A stretch of DNA of 33,159 bases from an uncultured Tidjanibacter sp. (GCA_944326085.1 CALVCL010000009.1:1-33159), one strand, 5' to 3'; shown: positions 23,401-32,443, counted from the stretch's first letter. Translations and numbers: made by a program. Notes: a model not told the origin generated them from the letters alone.

Positions 23401-25560
23401 TTATTTCTGCGGAGCACCCTTGACGTACTTGTCGAGCCATCCGAAAAATTCGCGGTTCCATACTACAGAATTCTGTGGCTGCATCACTTGATGGTTCTCG
23501 TCTTCGAATGCCACAAGACGTGCCGGTATGCCGCGTACCCGTGCAGCCGTGAAGGCTTCGAGACTTTGCGTGTAAGGTATACGGAAGTCTTTCAGGCCTG
23601 TGAAGATAAGTATCGGAGTATCCCAATCCTTTACTGCCATGTGTGGAGAGTTTGCATATGAACGCTGGGCGACGGCATTGTTGCTGTCCCAATACGGACC
23701 GCCGTATTCATGGTTCATGAAAAACAACTCTTCAGTTGAACCGTACATACTGGTGAAGTCATATATGCCGCAGTGTGCAATAAATGCCTTGAAGCGTTTG
23801 TCGTGGTGGCCGGCCAGATAGAATACTGAATAGCCACCGTAGCTTGCACCGACACAGCCGAGACGGTCGCTGTCAATCCATGGCTCGCGTGCAACGTCGT
23901 CGATTGCGCTAAGGTAGTCCTGTATGTTCTGACCGCTGTAATCTCCGGAAATCTGGTCGAGCCATTCCTGTCCGAACGACGGAACACCGCGGCGGTTGGG
24001 AGCTACAACAACATAGCCTTGTGCTGCCATGAGCTGCATGTTCCAGCGATAGCTCCAGAACTGCGATACGGCACTCTGTGGGCCGCCCTGACAATAAAGC
24101 AGAGCAGGATATTTGTTGTTCGGATCGAAGTCTGGCGGAAGGATTACCCATGTCAGCATTTTCTTACCGTCGGTAGTGGCAACCCAGCGCTTTTGAACCT
24201 CGCCCATGTGTACGTTGTCGTAGATGTCCTTGTTGACAAATGTTATTTGATTTAGGGCGCCGTTGTCTACACGGTAAAGTTCGCTGCCTTGGAGATAGCT
24301 TTCCTTGGCTGCAATACATGTGCCGGCTGCATAGGAGAACTGGGTGATGTCGTGGTCACCACGGGTTATAACTTTAATTTCGGTAGTATCTTCGATGTTG
24401 ACAGCGCAAATTTGGTATGTCGCTTCCATCGGGGCGATGAACATGATGTTGCTGTTGTCGCTCCACACCACATTGGCCGCATCGTAGTCGAAATCTTCGG
24501 TCAGGTCACGGAACGAGCCGTCGGTACTGTCCCAAATGAACAGGCGTGCCTTGTCGGATTCGTTGCCAGGACGGCGCATACTCAAGAATGCAATATATCG
24601 GTCATCGGGTGAGAAGACAGGGTACTTGTCGTACCCAGGGAATGAAGGCATAATTCTCAGGCGTGGGTCGTTGGGGGAACCGGCTTTGTTGATGTTGGTT
24701 ATTTTGCCTGAAGCTACATCGTAAAGGAATATGTCTGAATCAGTGGACTGAGCGTATTCCGTCCCTGTCATCTTCTTGCAGGTATATGCAAGTTGTGTGC
24801 CGGCGTTGTTCCAAGATATTTCGCCTAAGTCGAAATAGGGGGACATCGGGGCATCCCATGCTTCGCCGGGCATAATGTCGTGACCAGCCTTAGCCTTCTT
24901 GCCGTCGAATGTTCCTATAAATACGTGCTTGTAGTCGCCTCTGTCCCAATAATCCCAGTGGCGTGCCATAAGGTCGTTATAGACCAATCCTTGCGACTTG
25001 TCCATGTCGTGATATATATCTTTGGACTGTATGTCTGACACATGGACGCTTTGAATGTAGAAGAAATGCTTTCCGTTGGGAGCTATGCCGAAACCCTCGA
25101 TGCCGCCTTTGATTTCAGATACCTGACGGAGATTTCTTCCGTCTTTGCCTACTGACCATATCTGTCCGTCACCGCTGCGGTCGCTGAGAAAGTAGATTGT
25201 TTTTCCGTCGGTACTCCACTGTGGGGCAGAATCATTACCCGAGTTGTCGGTGAGTGTTATGGGGGTGCCGCCTGTCGAGGATATGGCGTATATGTTGGTT
25301 ACGCCGCGGTTTTCGGCCATGTTGTACCATGTGACGGTGTACACTACTGTTTCGCCGTCAGGTGATAGTGTCACGTTGCCGATACGGCCCATTTTCCACA
25401 TGACTTCCGGAGTGAGGATGCCTGCTTTTATTTCGGCCTCCGTCATGCTGTTGTCTATGGCAAGCGGTGCCCTTTCGCCTTTGCGGGCGCCGTCGCCGGA
25501 ACATGATGCTGTTACAGCTGCTGCCATGATTAACGCCAAAGTTTTGGTTGCTAATTTCAT
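23401..25560 (-). CDS. S9-family (prolyl oligopeptidase-like) peptidase, lipoprotein
   Basis: 719 residues from the ATG giving MKLATKTLALIM with lipobox TASC (Cys20), so the protein is lipid-anchored in the cell envelope; an upstream in-frame extension would hide this signal. A WD/TolB-like beta-propeller (about 60-460, with repeats such as LSPDGETVVYTVTW and FSPDDRYIAFLS) precedes the alpha/beta hydrolase domain. The triad is Ser573 (GASYGGYS), Asp658 (GLKDFRIP) and His690 (ENHQV). Such enzymes (dipeptidyl peptidase 5- or acylaminoacyl peptidase-like) cleave short peptides, here plausibly oligopeptides in the periplasm. It starts 25 bases after the NUDIX gene and is likely co-transcribed with it. 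Confidence 0.93.
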   Translation of the reverse strand: MKLATKTLALIMAAAVTASCSGDGARKGERAPLAIDNSMTEAEIKAGILTPEVMWKMGRIGNVTLSPDGETVVYTVTWYNMAENRGVTNIYAISSTGGTPITLTDNSGNDSAPQWSTDGKTIYFLSDRSGDGQIWSVGKDGRNLRQVSEIKGGIEGFGIAPNGKHFFYIQSVHVSDIQSKDIYHDMDKSQGLVYNDLMARHWDYWDRGDYKHVFIGTFDGKKAKAGHDIMPGEAWDAPMSPYFDLGEISWNNAGTQLAYTCKKMTGTEYAQSTDSDIFLYDVASGKITNINKAGSPNDPRLRIMPSFPGYDKYPVFSPDDRYIAFLSMRRPGNESDKARLFIWDSTDGSFRDLTEDFDYDAANVVWSDNSNIMFIAPMEATYQICAVNIEDTTEIKVITRGDHDITQFSYAAGTCIAAKESYLQGSELYRVDNGALNQITFVNKDIYDNVHMGEVQKRWVATTDGKKMLTWVILPPDFDPNNKYPALLYCQGGPQSAVSQFWSYRWNMQLMAAQGYVVVAPNRRGVPSFGQEWLDQISGDYSGQNIQDYLSAIDDVAREPWIDSDRLGCVGASYGGYSVFYLAGHHDKRFKAFIAHCGIYDFTSMYGSTEELFFMNHEYGGPYWDSNNAVAQRSYANSPHMAVKDWDTPILIFTGLKDFRIPYTQSLEAFTAARVRGIPARLVAFEDENHQVMQPQNSVVWNREFFGWLDKYVKGAPQK

Positions 25561-25585
25561 TGTATGATATTTTAGATTGTGTTTG

Positions 25586-26179
25586 TCAGTCGTTGTATGC
25601 TGCAAATACCTCACGGATGGTGCCGAAAGTTCCTGCAGCGAGAAGTTTCCGTTCTGCATGGTTGCACCAACGTATTTCGGTAATGCCTTCTTCCGTTTGG
25701 GGGATTGGCTGTTCAAAGCCAGTATATGACATGAGATACCACCATGTACGCTTCATTTCCCAGTGTCCGTGCATCTGATAAAAATGCCATGTGGAGAGCA
25801 GAGGGCGTACGATGTGCATACCATGAAGTCCTGTTTCTTCTGTGGCTTCGCGGAGTGCAGTCGCTTCATGCGTCTCATTCTTTTCTACGTGGCCTTTGGG
25901 AAGGTCCCACCAGCCTCGGCGAAACATCATCAGTACAGTGCCGTCAGCGCGTTCTATTATTCCTCCGGCTGCCTCAACCGTTTCCATCTTGCTGCAGAAG
26001 CGGCGGAATGCTTGCCCAGGGTCATCTGATATGACGTACAACTTATTGCTATTGTCGAATTTTTGAAGCAATTTTGCAGGGCAAAGCGATGTCCCTGCTT
26101 CACTGACATACGGTGAGCCGTCTTCAGGAGGTGCGGCCGCGAATATTATCGATTTATTTTCGTACCATGCTGTCGGCAT
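25586..26179 (-). CDS. NUDIX hydrolase
   Basis: 197 residues. The NUDIX box is fully canonical: Gly of GHVEKNE, seven residues, then REATEETGL, supplying the metal-binding glutamates. The box sits at about residues 96-118, and the surrounding domain opens AAGGIIERADGTVLMMFRRGWWDLPKG. About 70 residues precede it and are unassigned. NUDIX enzymes cleave a nucleoside diphosphate linked to another moiety; the exact substrate cannot be predicted. It is first of a two-gene unit with the S9 peptidase and diverges from the SRPBCC gene by 48 bases. Confidence 0.93.
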   Translation of the reverse strand: MPTAWYENKSIIFAAAPPEDGSPYVSEAGTSLCPAKLLQKFDNSNKLYVISDDPGQAFRRFCSKMETVEAAGGIIERADGTVLMMFRRGWWDLPKGHVEKNETHEATALREATEETGLHGMHIVRPLLSTWHFYQMHGHWEMKRTWWYLMSYTGFEQPIPQTEEGITEIRWCNHAERKLLAAGTFGTIREVFAAYND

Positions 26180-26220
26180 AGTTGTCGTGGTTATGTTACG
26201 TGATATTAATCACAATATTG

Positions 26221-26252
26221 CAAAGTTATGGAAAAATATGAGAGTAAGCAAC
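26221..26252 (-). promoter_or_regulatory. Probable promoter of the NUDIX-S9 unit, overlapping the SRPBCC start
   Basis: On the minus strand TAACTTTG (26228-26221) fits TAnnTTTG, and GTTG (26252-26249) lies 20 bases upstream. Transcription would start near 26214. The -33 element lies inside the first codons of the divergent SRPBCC gene, so the two start regions overlap. Confidence 0.55.
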
Positions 26253-26635
26253 ATCAAATACGTCGTCCGGCAGAACAGGTATATGCAATAATAAGCGATT
26301 TCCGCAATTTTACACCTGCCGTGCAGGGTAGGGTTGAAGATTGGCATGCAGAGGAGAGCGAATGTTCGTTCAGGGTGAAAGGAGTATCGGTGCGTCTTCG
26401 CATGGTCGATAAAGAGCCTGGAAACTTCGTTAAGATTAGCGGAGACGAACATTCTCCGTTTGACTTTACCATGTGGGTACAACTCAAACAGGTTGCAGAT
26501 TACGACACGCGCATGCGTATGGTGCTGCACATAAAACTCAATATGGTAATGAAAATGATGGTTGGTTCGAAACTTAAGGATGGTCTGGACCAGATGGCCG
26601 AGCAAATGGCACGGGCTTTCAATGGAGAGTTTTGA
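26228..26635 (+). CDS. Small SRPBCC-fold (START/polyketide cyclase-like) protein
   Basis: 135 residues. The pattern ESKQHQIRRPAEQVYAIISD at the start, a central WHAEESECSFRVKG-V-SVRLRM strand region and a long C-terminal helix (GSKLKDGLDQMAEQMARAF) fit the SRPBCC hydrophobic-cavity fold, which binds lipids or other hydrophobic ligands. No signal peptide or membrane segment is seen, so it is cytosolic. It stands alone, with a terminator 25 bases after its stop. Ligand and function are unknown. Confidence 0.82.
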   Translation: MEKYESKQHQIRRPAEQVYAIISDFRNFTPAVQGRVEDWHAEESECSFRVKGVSVRLRMVDKEPGNFVKISGDEHSPFDFTMWVQLKQVADYDTRMRMVLHIKLNMVMKMMVGSKLKDGLDQMAEQMARAFNGEF

Positions 26636-26660
26636 TGTTTTTGAGCGACTTTTGTGATAA

Positions 26661-26694
26661 ATGCCACGCAATGAGTTGCGTGGCATATCTTTTT
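26661..26694 (+). terminator. Intrinsic terminator after the SRPBCC gene
   Basis: ATGCCACGCAA (26661-26671) pairs perfectly with TTGCGTGGCAT (26676-26686) around a 4-base loop TGAG, followed by ATCTTTTT. Because this stem would be translated in any earlier start of the next gene, it supports the dehydrogenase start at 26730. Confidence 0.88.
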
Positions 26695-26729
26695 ACGTAT
26701 CTTTCGGTATTTTAAAAACGTATTTTGCC

Positions 26730-27764
26730 ATGCTTGCATATACATATCTTGAACACGGCAGGTTCGAACTGCTCGATAAGCCGAAACCAGAAATTCAAAA
26801 TCCGCGTGATGCAATTGTACGTGTGACGCTGGGAAGTATATGTACCAGTGACCTGCATATTAAACACGGCAGTGTGCCGCGTGCCGTGCAGGGAATAACT
26901 GTGGGACACGAGATGGTCGGTGTGGTGGAACAGGTCGGTGACGGCGTCCATGGTGTAAAGCCAGGCGACAGGGTAGTGGTGAATGTCGAGACGTTCTGTG
27001 GCGAGTGCTTTTTTTGTCGTCGCGGCTATGTGAATAACTGTACCGACCCGCATGGTGGTTGGGCCCTCGGGTGTCGTATAGACGGAGGGCAGGCCGAATA
27101 TGTGAGGGTGCCGTATGCCGATACCGGATTGACTCCAATTCCCGATGGTGTCAGCGACGAGCAGGCCTTGTTTGTCGGCGACATACTCGCAACCGGTTTC
27201 TGGGCTGCACGTATCTCTGAAATCAAGGAGGATGATACGGTATTGATAATAGGGGCTGGACCTACTGGAATATGCACGTTGCTGTGTGTTATGTTGAAGT
27301 CGCCGAAACGTATTGTGGTGTGTGAAAAATCACCGGAACGTGCAGATTTCGTGCGTAGTCATTATCCACAAGTGCTTGTCGTGGCTCCGGAACGGTGCAG
27401 GGAGTTCGTATGCAGTCACAGCGACCACAGCGGAGCAGATGTTGTTATTGAGGTTGCAGGTTCTGACGATACGTTCCGTCTGGCATGGGAGTGTGCACGT
27501 CCGAATGCGTTGGTGACAGTTGTGGCTCTTTATGACAAACCTCAGGTGTTGCCTTTACCTGACATGTACGGTAAAAATCTTACGTTCAAAACAGGCGGTG
27601 TGGACGGATGCGACTGTGCCGAAATACTCGGACTTATAGCCGGAGGCAAGTTGGATACAACACCGCTTATTACACATCGTTTTCCGTTGCGTGACATAGA
27701 TGAGGCGTACCGTATATTTGAAAACCGTCTTGATGGTGTCATTAAAGTGGCTGTTGAGGGGTAG
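26730..27764 (+). CDS. Zinc-dependent alcohol dehydrogenase (medium-chain dehydrogenase/reductase)
   Basis: 344 residues from MLAYTYLEHG. The catalytic zinc ligands are Cys38 (GSICTSDLH) and His60-Glu61 (VGHEMVG). A structural zinc site has the classical spacing Cys90, Cys93, Cys96, Cys104 (CGECFFCRRGYVNNC). The Rossmann fingerprint is GAGPTG (IIGAGPTGICTLL). It resembles zinc alcohol, sorbitol or threonine dehydrogenases that oxidise secondary alcohols with NAD(P). The substrate is not determinable, and no sugar or threonine genes flank it. It appears monocistronic. Confidence 0.93.
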   Translation: MLAYTYLEHGRFELLDKPKPEIQNPRDAIVRVTLGSICTSDLHIKHGSVPRAVQGITVGHEMVGVVEQVGDGVHGVKPGDRVVVNVETFCGECFFCRRGYVNNCTDPHGGWALGCRIDGGQAEYVRVPYADTGLTPIPDGVSDEQALFVGDILATGFWAARISEIKEDDTVLIIGAGPTGICTLLCVMLKSPKRIVVCEKSPERADFVRSHYPQVLVVAPERCREFVCSHSDHSGADVVIEVAGSDDTFRLAWECARPNALVTVVALYDKPQVLPLPDMYGKNLTFKTGGVDGCDCAEILGLIAGGKLDTTPLITHRFPLRDIDEAYRIFENRLDGVIKVAVEG

Positions 27765-27976
27765 GTGACTGTGCTAATTGCATGAAATGTTTGTCGTGCC
27801 GTATGTGATGTAAGGCAAACCGCTTGATGCTGTCAGGTGGCTTGCCTATGTTATCTACAATGCCTTATTATGGCGATTTAGGTATATATGAGGTGCAAAC
27901 TCTTTCTGCAAGTCCGACAAGTCCGGATATTGAATTTACATGTTTTATGATGGTACAGACTGGTCGGTACATATGG

Positions 27977-28014
27977 AAACAAAAATGCGGCAAATTTTTG
28001 CCGCATTTTTGTTT
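27977..28014. terminator. Bidirectional terminator between the dehydrogenase and purC
   Basis: An 18-bp perfect stem (27977-27994 with 27997-28014) with a 2-base loop; core AATGCGGCAAA, with A-rich and T-rich flanks on either side. It is 17 bases beyond the purC stop and about 210 bases beyond the dehydrogenase stop, so it can end both convergent transcripts. The 210 bases before it show no supportable gene. Confidence 0.88.
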
Positions 28015-28030
28015 GTTGAGAGGGAATATT

Positions 28031-28990
28031 TTATTTGAGGCTTTTGAGGCATTCGGAAACATTCTTTTCAATTCGGCGAAGGATGGTTTTCTCGTCTGAT
28101 GCATCTGATGCCTGGATAAATTTTTCTCCTGTAATTTTCTCGTAAAGTTCGATATATCTGTTAGTAATGTCGGATACGATTTGAGGTGTCATTTCAGGAA
28201 CCTGCTGGCCATGCAATCCCTGGAAACCGTTTGCCATCAGCCATTCCCTTACGAATTCCTTTGAAAGTTGTTTCTGATGTTCACCTTTTGCAAGACGTTC
28301 TTCATAGCCGTCAGCATAGAAGTATCGCGATGAGTCGGGAGTGTGAATTTCATCCATGAGATATATCGCACCGTCTTTTTTGCCGAACTCGTACTTGGTG
28401 TCAACGAGTATGAGACCCATTTTGGCGGCTATTTCGCTGCCACGCTGGAAAAGTGCGCGAGTGTATCGTTCCAGTTTTTCATAGTCTTCGCGGCTTATAA
28501 GGCCTGATGCGATTATTTCTTCTTTGGATATGTCTTCGTCGTGGCCTTCGTCGGCTTTGGATGTCGGGGTAATGATTGGCTCAGGGAATTTTTGGTTTTC
28601 TACCATTCCATCGGGCATTTCAATGCCGCATATGCTTCTTTTTCCGGCTTTGTATTCCCTCCATGCATGGCCGGAAAGATAGCCTCTTATTACCATTTCA
28701 ACTTTGAAAGGTTCGCATTTGCGGCCTATTGTAACCATAGGATCCGGAACAGCGAGTTTCCAGTTTGGGAGGATGTCTGATGTTGCATCGAGAAATTTTG
28801 CGGCAATCTGGTTCAGAACCTGACCTTTGTAAGGAATGCCTTCCGGCAATACTACATCAAAAGCAGAAATACGGTCAGACACCACCATTACCAGGTATTC
28901 GTCATTGATGTTGTAAACATCGCGAACTTTGCCTGTATATTTGCTTTTTTGACCTTCAAAATGGAAGTCTGTGCGTGTGATAGCGTTCAT
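28031..28990 (-). CDS. purC: Phosphoribosylaminoimidazole-succinocarboxamide synthase (SAICAR synthetase)
   Basis: 319 residues, the longer form found in Bacteroidetes. It joins CAIR and aspartate using ATP to form SAICAR in de novo purine synthesis, in the cytosol. Visible family motifs include GKVRDVY near the N-terminus, [19 protein letters not shown], the [16 protein letters not shown] substrate loop, [20 protein letters not shown] and [13 protein letters not shown]. It is monocistronic, with a terminator just downstream and a candidate -7 box upstream. Confidence 0.98.
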   Translation of the reverse strand: MNAITRTDFHFEGQKSKYTGKVRDVYNINDEYLVMVVSDRISAFDVVLPEGIPYKGQVLNQIAAKFLDATSDILPNWKLAVPDPMVTIGRKCEPFKVEMVIRGYLSGHAWREYKAGKRSICGIEMPDGMVENQKFPEPIITPTSKADEGHDEDISKEEIIASGLISREDYEKLERYTRALFQRGSEIAAKMGLILVDTKYEFGKKDGAIYLMDEIHTPDSSRYFYADGYEERLAKGEHQKQLSKEFVREWLMANGFQGLHGQQVPEMTPQIVSDITNRYIELYEKITGEKFIQASDASDEKTILRRIEKNVSECLKSLK

Positions 28991-29013
28991 TGTATTTATG
29001 GGTTTATTTCTTG

Positions 29014-29021
29014 CAAAATTA
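29014..29021 (-). promoter_or_regulatory. Candidate -7 promoter element of purC
   Basis: TAATTTTG on the minus strand (29021-29014) matches TAnnTTTG, 24 bases before the purC start codon. A near-consensus TTTC lies 18 bases further upstream, so the -33 element is weak. No PurR-type operator is recognisable. Confidence 0.4.
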
Positions 29022-29224
29022 ATGTTTTTGCGCGAAGTTGAAATTAATTAGATGTGAGACTATTTTGATTGGGAGAAAATTTATTTCAGGGACGGGTAGC
29101 CAATATTTGTAAGGCATCTTTGAAAATAAAAAACTTTATCTCTCAGATGCACATGGCTGTAATTGATACAATTAATTACCAAAGACTGATATTGTCGTGT
29201 AAATTAGGTGAGGTGAATTTGCTT

Positions 29225-30433
29225 TTATTCTGTAATGTAACATGTGTCGGTGCAATAAATAAGATTTGCAAGATCAACAAATTTGTCAACTATCATTTCC
29301 TTCTTTTCGTAGTTAGATATGACCCATTCAGGTGAATTGTCATCGTAATTATGAAATCCTTTGTTGCTGTTGAGCACCAAACGTCTGAGTGATCCGAAAA
29401 TTTTGGGTTGCGAATTATTATTCTCATTTAATCCATATATTCCCCAATAAGGAGATTGATTGTCTTCATAAGAAACCGTACAACGGAAATAGAGATTATG
29501 GTATTTAAAATTGAAACCGAATTCAATATTATTTTCCATTGTTAAATGAATTTTATGCAAAAGAATATTAGAGCATTGTGTGTACCATTCTTTTATGTCA
29601 TTGATATTACTTTGTTCGTAATAATCATCTAACAAATAACTAAGTCGATCTCTGATTTTATCAATGTTGTCAATTTGGTCTTCAATTACTTTAATTTTTT
29701 CTGTAAGTGTAAGAGCATTCAATCTTAGTGTTTCAATTAGGGCTTTGTCTATTTTATTGTTCATTTTATTGATATTGTATTTGTTTTCTAAATATGTTAT
29801 ATATAATAGTAATGTGCTTTTAAGAAAAGGTTGTTCGTTAAAATTAACTTGTTCATATACAGACTTGCACCATGTAGTAATATCGTCTTTGTAGTTTTTG
29901 ATTATAAGTCTATCACATAGCCGTTGGCGTATTATGGTAGGTAGTGATTGTTCTGATGGAGATATGTTAGCATCCCCTCCGAGATACATGACGTAAATTT
30001 GATCGTCAGGGTATAATTTCTGTGCTATTTTGAAGTATTTTTCAATTTGGTGTGGCTGTTCAGGAGCATTATTAATTTTATTCTCTATTATTAAAAAGAA
30101 GGTGTCACTTTTAATTGTCAGATCTATTCGATGTCTGTCAGGATAAGGAATTTGAATATTTGACGGTGAAAAAGAAACATCAGGGAGAAAATGTTCGACA
30201 AATCTTATTCTCATTGTATCATTATGCAGAATTCTATAAAGAATTCTGCTGTGTGCTGTTTCTTTGAGCCTTTCCGAACGTAGAGCATCATCTAGTAAAT
30301 CAATAATAAACGGAGAATTTGATAATTCGTATTTCATAGATGATGAAATCTCTTGGCAAAAACAAATAGTATCATTGAGACTTCGTTCTATGACGTTTGA
30401 TATGTGTAAAATTGATAAATCGATATTGTTCAT
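29225..30433 (-). CDS. PD-(D/E)XK nuclease-superfamily protein
   Basis: 402 residues. The nuclease core is visible in the first half: Glu58 in a helix (LKETAHSRIL), Asp104 in RHRIDLTIK and Glu117-x-Lys119 in LIIENKIN, followed by QPHQIEKYF. This Glu ... Asp ... E-x-K arrangement with a trailing Gln resembles the PDDEXK_4 group. The second half (about 210-402) contains a predicted helical or coiled-coil stretch (LTEKIKVIEDQIDNIDKIRDRL) and a beta-rich end without a recognised domain. The gene is clearly more AT-rich than its purC neighbour, consistent with horizontal acquisition. It could be a solitary nuclease, a defence effector or a remnant of a restriction system; no methyltransferase is present in the window. 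Confidence 0.8.
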   Translation of the reverse strand: MNNIDLSILHISNVIERSLNDTICFCQEISSSMKYELSNSPFIIDLLDDALRSERLKETAHSRILYRILHNDTMRIRFVEHFLPDVSFSPSNIQIPYPDRHRIDLTIKSDTFFLIIENKINNAPEQPHQIEKYFKIAQKLYPDDQIYVMYLGGDANISPSEQSLPTIIRQRLCDRLIIKNYKDDITTWCKSVYEQVNFNEQPFLKSTLLLYITYLENKYNINKMNNKIDKALIETLRLNALTLTEKIKVIEDQIDNIDKIRDRLSYLLDDYYEQSNINDIKEWYTQCSNILLHKIHLTMENNIEFGFNFKYHNLYFRCTVSYEDNQSPYWGIYGLNENNNSQPKIFGSLRRLVLNSNKGFHNYDDNSPEWVISNYEKKEMIVDKFVDLANLIYCTDTCYITE

Positions 30434-30671
30434 AAATTGCTATGCATAAATAATGTTGTGCGAAATTTATCTAGTTAATAACAAGTTTGTATTTAGTCAA
30501 TATGTGGAATATCTGCGAATGTGGATATTTTAGTAGTAGAGATAGTTTATTTGTCTATGCATCATCGTATTCTTATTGATTATCAATGGTTTATGTCTTA
30601 AAAGGTAGACTGCTTAAAAATTTACTTGTTTTTTTGCGAAAAATCGAAGATTTAACGTTTTTTTTCATCGA

Positions 30672-30743
30672 CTCTCTCCGAACAGAGGGGAAAGAGGCAA
30701 AAACAGTCCTTTTAGGCCCCGACTGTCCTCGTCTGCAAAGATA
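30672..30743 (-). ncRNA. Possible small structured RNA or leader (low confidence)
   Basis: On the minus strand TATCTTTG (30743-30736) is an exact -7 match; a TTTG lies 23 bases upstream, slightly beyond the usual spacing. Right after it come a hairpin ACAGTC...GACTGT (30726 to 30703) followed by five T, and a second hairpin CTCTTTCC/GGAGAGAG (30696-30672). The order promoter, stem-loop, T-run suggests a short transcript, but the first stem is only 6 bp. Confidence 0.25.
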
Positions 30744-31264
30744 GGTCATGTCGGGGTTTATTTCGCCAAAATGGGCTGTAAAATCGAGGTTGAATTCGCG
30801 GATATTTTGGTGAGTGTTCCAGAAATTGTCTTGCGTTAAGTTTGACACAGGATTATGTCAACCTCTGTATTCGGACAACATATTGGGCTCCATCTGGTTT
30901 TAATGAAAATTCCATTTCGCAACCTATTTTCCCGGATTCACATAGATTCTTCTTTTACTGTGTTTTACGGGTGTATACATTTGTACCAAACACGCAATGA
31001 TTATGATGTAATGTAAATAATCTTTCCTAGGCGATGTAGTAAAATGAAGTTTATGAATTTCAAGGTCCAGTTGTATGAAACTCTACTCTCTATTTTAAGA
31101 TGAACTACATTTATGCATATTTTCAACCGTTTCTGCCAATCATTGGGAGGAAGCGAAATAATGAAGACTTCCGCTATAGGATAGTTGAAACGAATATTCA
31201 GCAACATTGCGTAAAAATCGTTTGTACTTTATAACCTATTGAGGTATGTACAAATATTGATACA

Positions 31265-31369
31265 ATGCTGAATAAGGATCAATTAGGTATCATCAAATTA
31301 TCTCATAGAAAAGCTAGAATAAGAATTGTAGAGATTATGAAAAGCATGTTGTTGAAGTACTATAATTAA
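31265..31369 (+). CDS. Possible 34-residue basic peptide (uncertain)
   Basis: ATG to TAA reads MLNKDQLGIIKLSHRKARIR and continues to a lysine- and leucine-rich end. It is close to and co-directional with the SDH proteinase gene, 69 bases before it. However, it lies upstream of that gene's promoter and no promoter of its own is evident. It may be chance or the remnant of a DNA-binding protein. Confidence 0.2.
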   Translation: MLNKDQLGIIKLSHRKARIRIVEIMKSMLLKYYN

Positions 31370-31391
31370 GATAAAATAGGAGATCATATAT

Positions 31392-31422
31392 TTTGTAAAT
31401 TTAAGAGAGAAGATTATTTTTG
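31392..31422 (+). promoter_or_regulatory. Textbook Bacteroidetes promoter of the SDH proteinase gene
   Basis: TTTG (31392-31395), exactly 19 bases, then TATTTTTG (31415-31422): both elements match the Bacteroidetes sigma-ABfr consensus. Transcription should start near 31429, giving a leader of only about 10 bases before the ATG at 31439. This is the best promoter match in the window. Confidence 0.78.
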
Positions 31423-31438
31423 CAATAAAACAATTAAA

Positions 31439-32443
31439 ATGAGACGTGATAGATTAGATTTATACAGGCAATTAGAAGAACAAAGAGGGTCCAAATTATT
31501 GGTTTATGTTACAAGCACAAGACAAGGACTTGAAACTCAAATTGCCAATGATATACTGCCGAAGGTTGCTGAACATCTAGATAAAATAGGAGATACTGAA
31601 AAGATTTCTTTGTATCTATATACAAACGGAGGAAATACATTAACTGCATGGAGTTTAGTTAATCTAATCAGAAGTTTTTGTGAAAAATTCGAGGTTATTA
31701 TTCCATCTAATTGTTTTAGTTCTGGCACTCTTATTTGTTTGGGGGCAAACACATTAGTAATGACCAAACAAGCAACATTAGGTCCCATTGACCCTAGCAT
31801 TAATGGCCCATTAAATCCAATGATTCCTGGCATCAATGATCCCAATGCCAAAGTGCCGGTTAGCGTCGAATTTGTAAATGCTTATATAGAAATGGCCAAA
31901 AGAGACTTTGGTATAACAGACCAAAGAAACATGACCGATATTTTGTTACATTTATCCGAGAAAATACACCCGTTAACATTGGGGCAAGTATATAAATCGA
32001 AAAGCCAAATACAAATGTTGGCTCGTAAATTGATGAAATGGCAAGATTTAGGAGAGGAAAAAGAGAATGCCATTATTAAGTTTCTTTGTAGTGAATCAGG
32101 TAGCCATGACTATTCTATTAGGAGAAAAGAAGCTTATGAAAGCTTAGGTTTAAATATTGAAAAACCAAATCAAAACTTATATAATATCATAAAGAATATT
32201 TATGATGATATTAGCAATGAATTAGAACTTGAAAATCCATATAATCCAGCAATTATATTGAATGGTACAACTAAATATTGCTATTCATTTAGGCGTGGCC
32301 TAATTGAATCCATATATAATAATACAGATGTATTCTTGAGTGAAGGTGAGTTGGTAAAACAACCCATTGCACCTCCAGGAATGCCTCCTCAAATAAACCT
32401 TAGTGATAATCGAACTTTTGAAGGTTGGAAACATGAAAACTGA
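31439..32443 (+). CDS. SDH-family Clp-fold serine proteinase
   Basis: 334 residues. Residues 20-120 show the ClpP/crotonase-like fold of the serine dehydrogenase proteinase (SDH) family: the strand ISLYLYTNGGNTLTAWSLV, then VIIPSNCFSSGTLICLGAN with probable nucleophile Ser94 (S-S-G-T), followed by LVMTKQATLGPIDPS, the family's GP(I/V)DP signature. No signal peptide or membrane span is seen, unlike many SppA-type relatives, so it is probably cytosolic. The C-terminal third (about 215-334) is not recognised. It is AT-rich like its neighbours, has its own strong promoter and overlaps the next gene by 11 bases. Family members occur in accessory and defence regions, but the role is not established here. 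Confidence 0.85.
   Translation: MRRDRLDLYRQLEEQRGSKLLVYVTSTRQGLETQIANDILPKVAEHLDKIGDTEKISLYLYTNGGNTLTAWSLVNLIRSFCEKFEVIIPSNCFSSGTLICLGANTLVMTKQATLGPIDPSINGPLNPMIPGINDPNAKVPVSVEFVNAYIEMAKRDFGITDQRNMTDILLHLSEKIHPLTLGQVYKSKSQIQMLARKLMKWQDLGEEKENAIIKFLCSESGSHDYSIRRKEAYESLGLNIEKPNQNLYNIIKNIYDDISNELELENPYNPAIILNGTTKYCYSFRRGLIESIYNNTDVFLSEGELVKQPIAPPGMPPQINLSDNRTFEGWKHEN

Larger units (their letters stand above)
30434..31438. other. AT-rich 1-kb stretch without a convincing gene
   Basis: No ORF here has protein features I can recognise. A minus-strand 85-codon frame (30591-30848) runs through a promoter-like box and two hairpins and has no family resemblance I can name. A 34-codon frame lies at 31265-31369 on the plus strand. 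The region 30672-30743 looks more like a structured minus-strand RNA. The right end holds the strong promoter of the SDH proteinase gene. It may contain decayed mobile-element sequence, but no transposase or terminal repeat is identifiable. Confidence 0.55.

Noticed and set aside
27824..28104. Two overlapping frames (91 codons plus, 78 codons minus) beside purC
   Set aside because: Both run through the bidirectional terminator and the end of purC, with no protein-like features.
29069..29335. 88-codon plus-strand frame between purC and the nuclease-like gene
   Set aside because: It overlaps the end of the nuclease-like gene on the other strand and shows no domain or start signal.
30591..30848. 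85-codon minus-strand ORF as a gene
   Set aside because: It is crossed by a promoter-like box and hairpins, has no recognisable family and is very rich in Lys, Ser and Arg from AT-rich sequence. It is kept only as part of the non-coding entry.
31001..31207. 68-codon minus-strand frame suspected as a transposase remnant
   Set aside because: I could not match it to any transposase motif and found no terminal repeats, so it is not reported as a mobile element.
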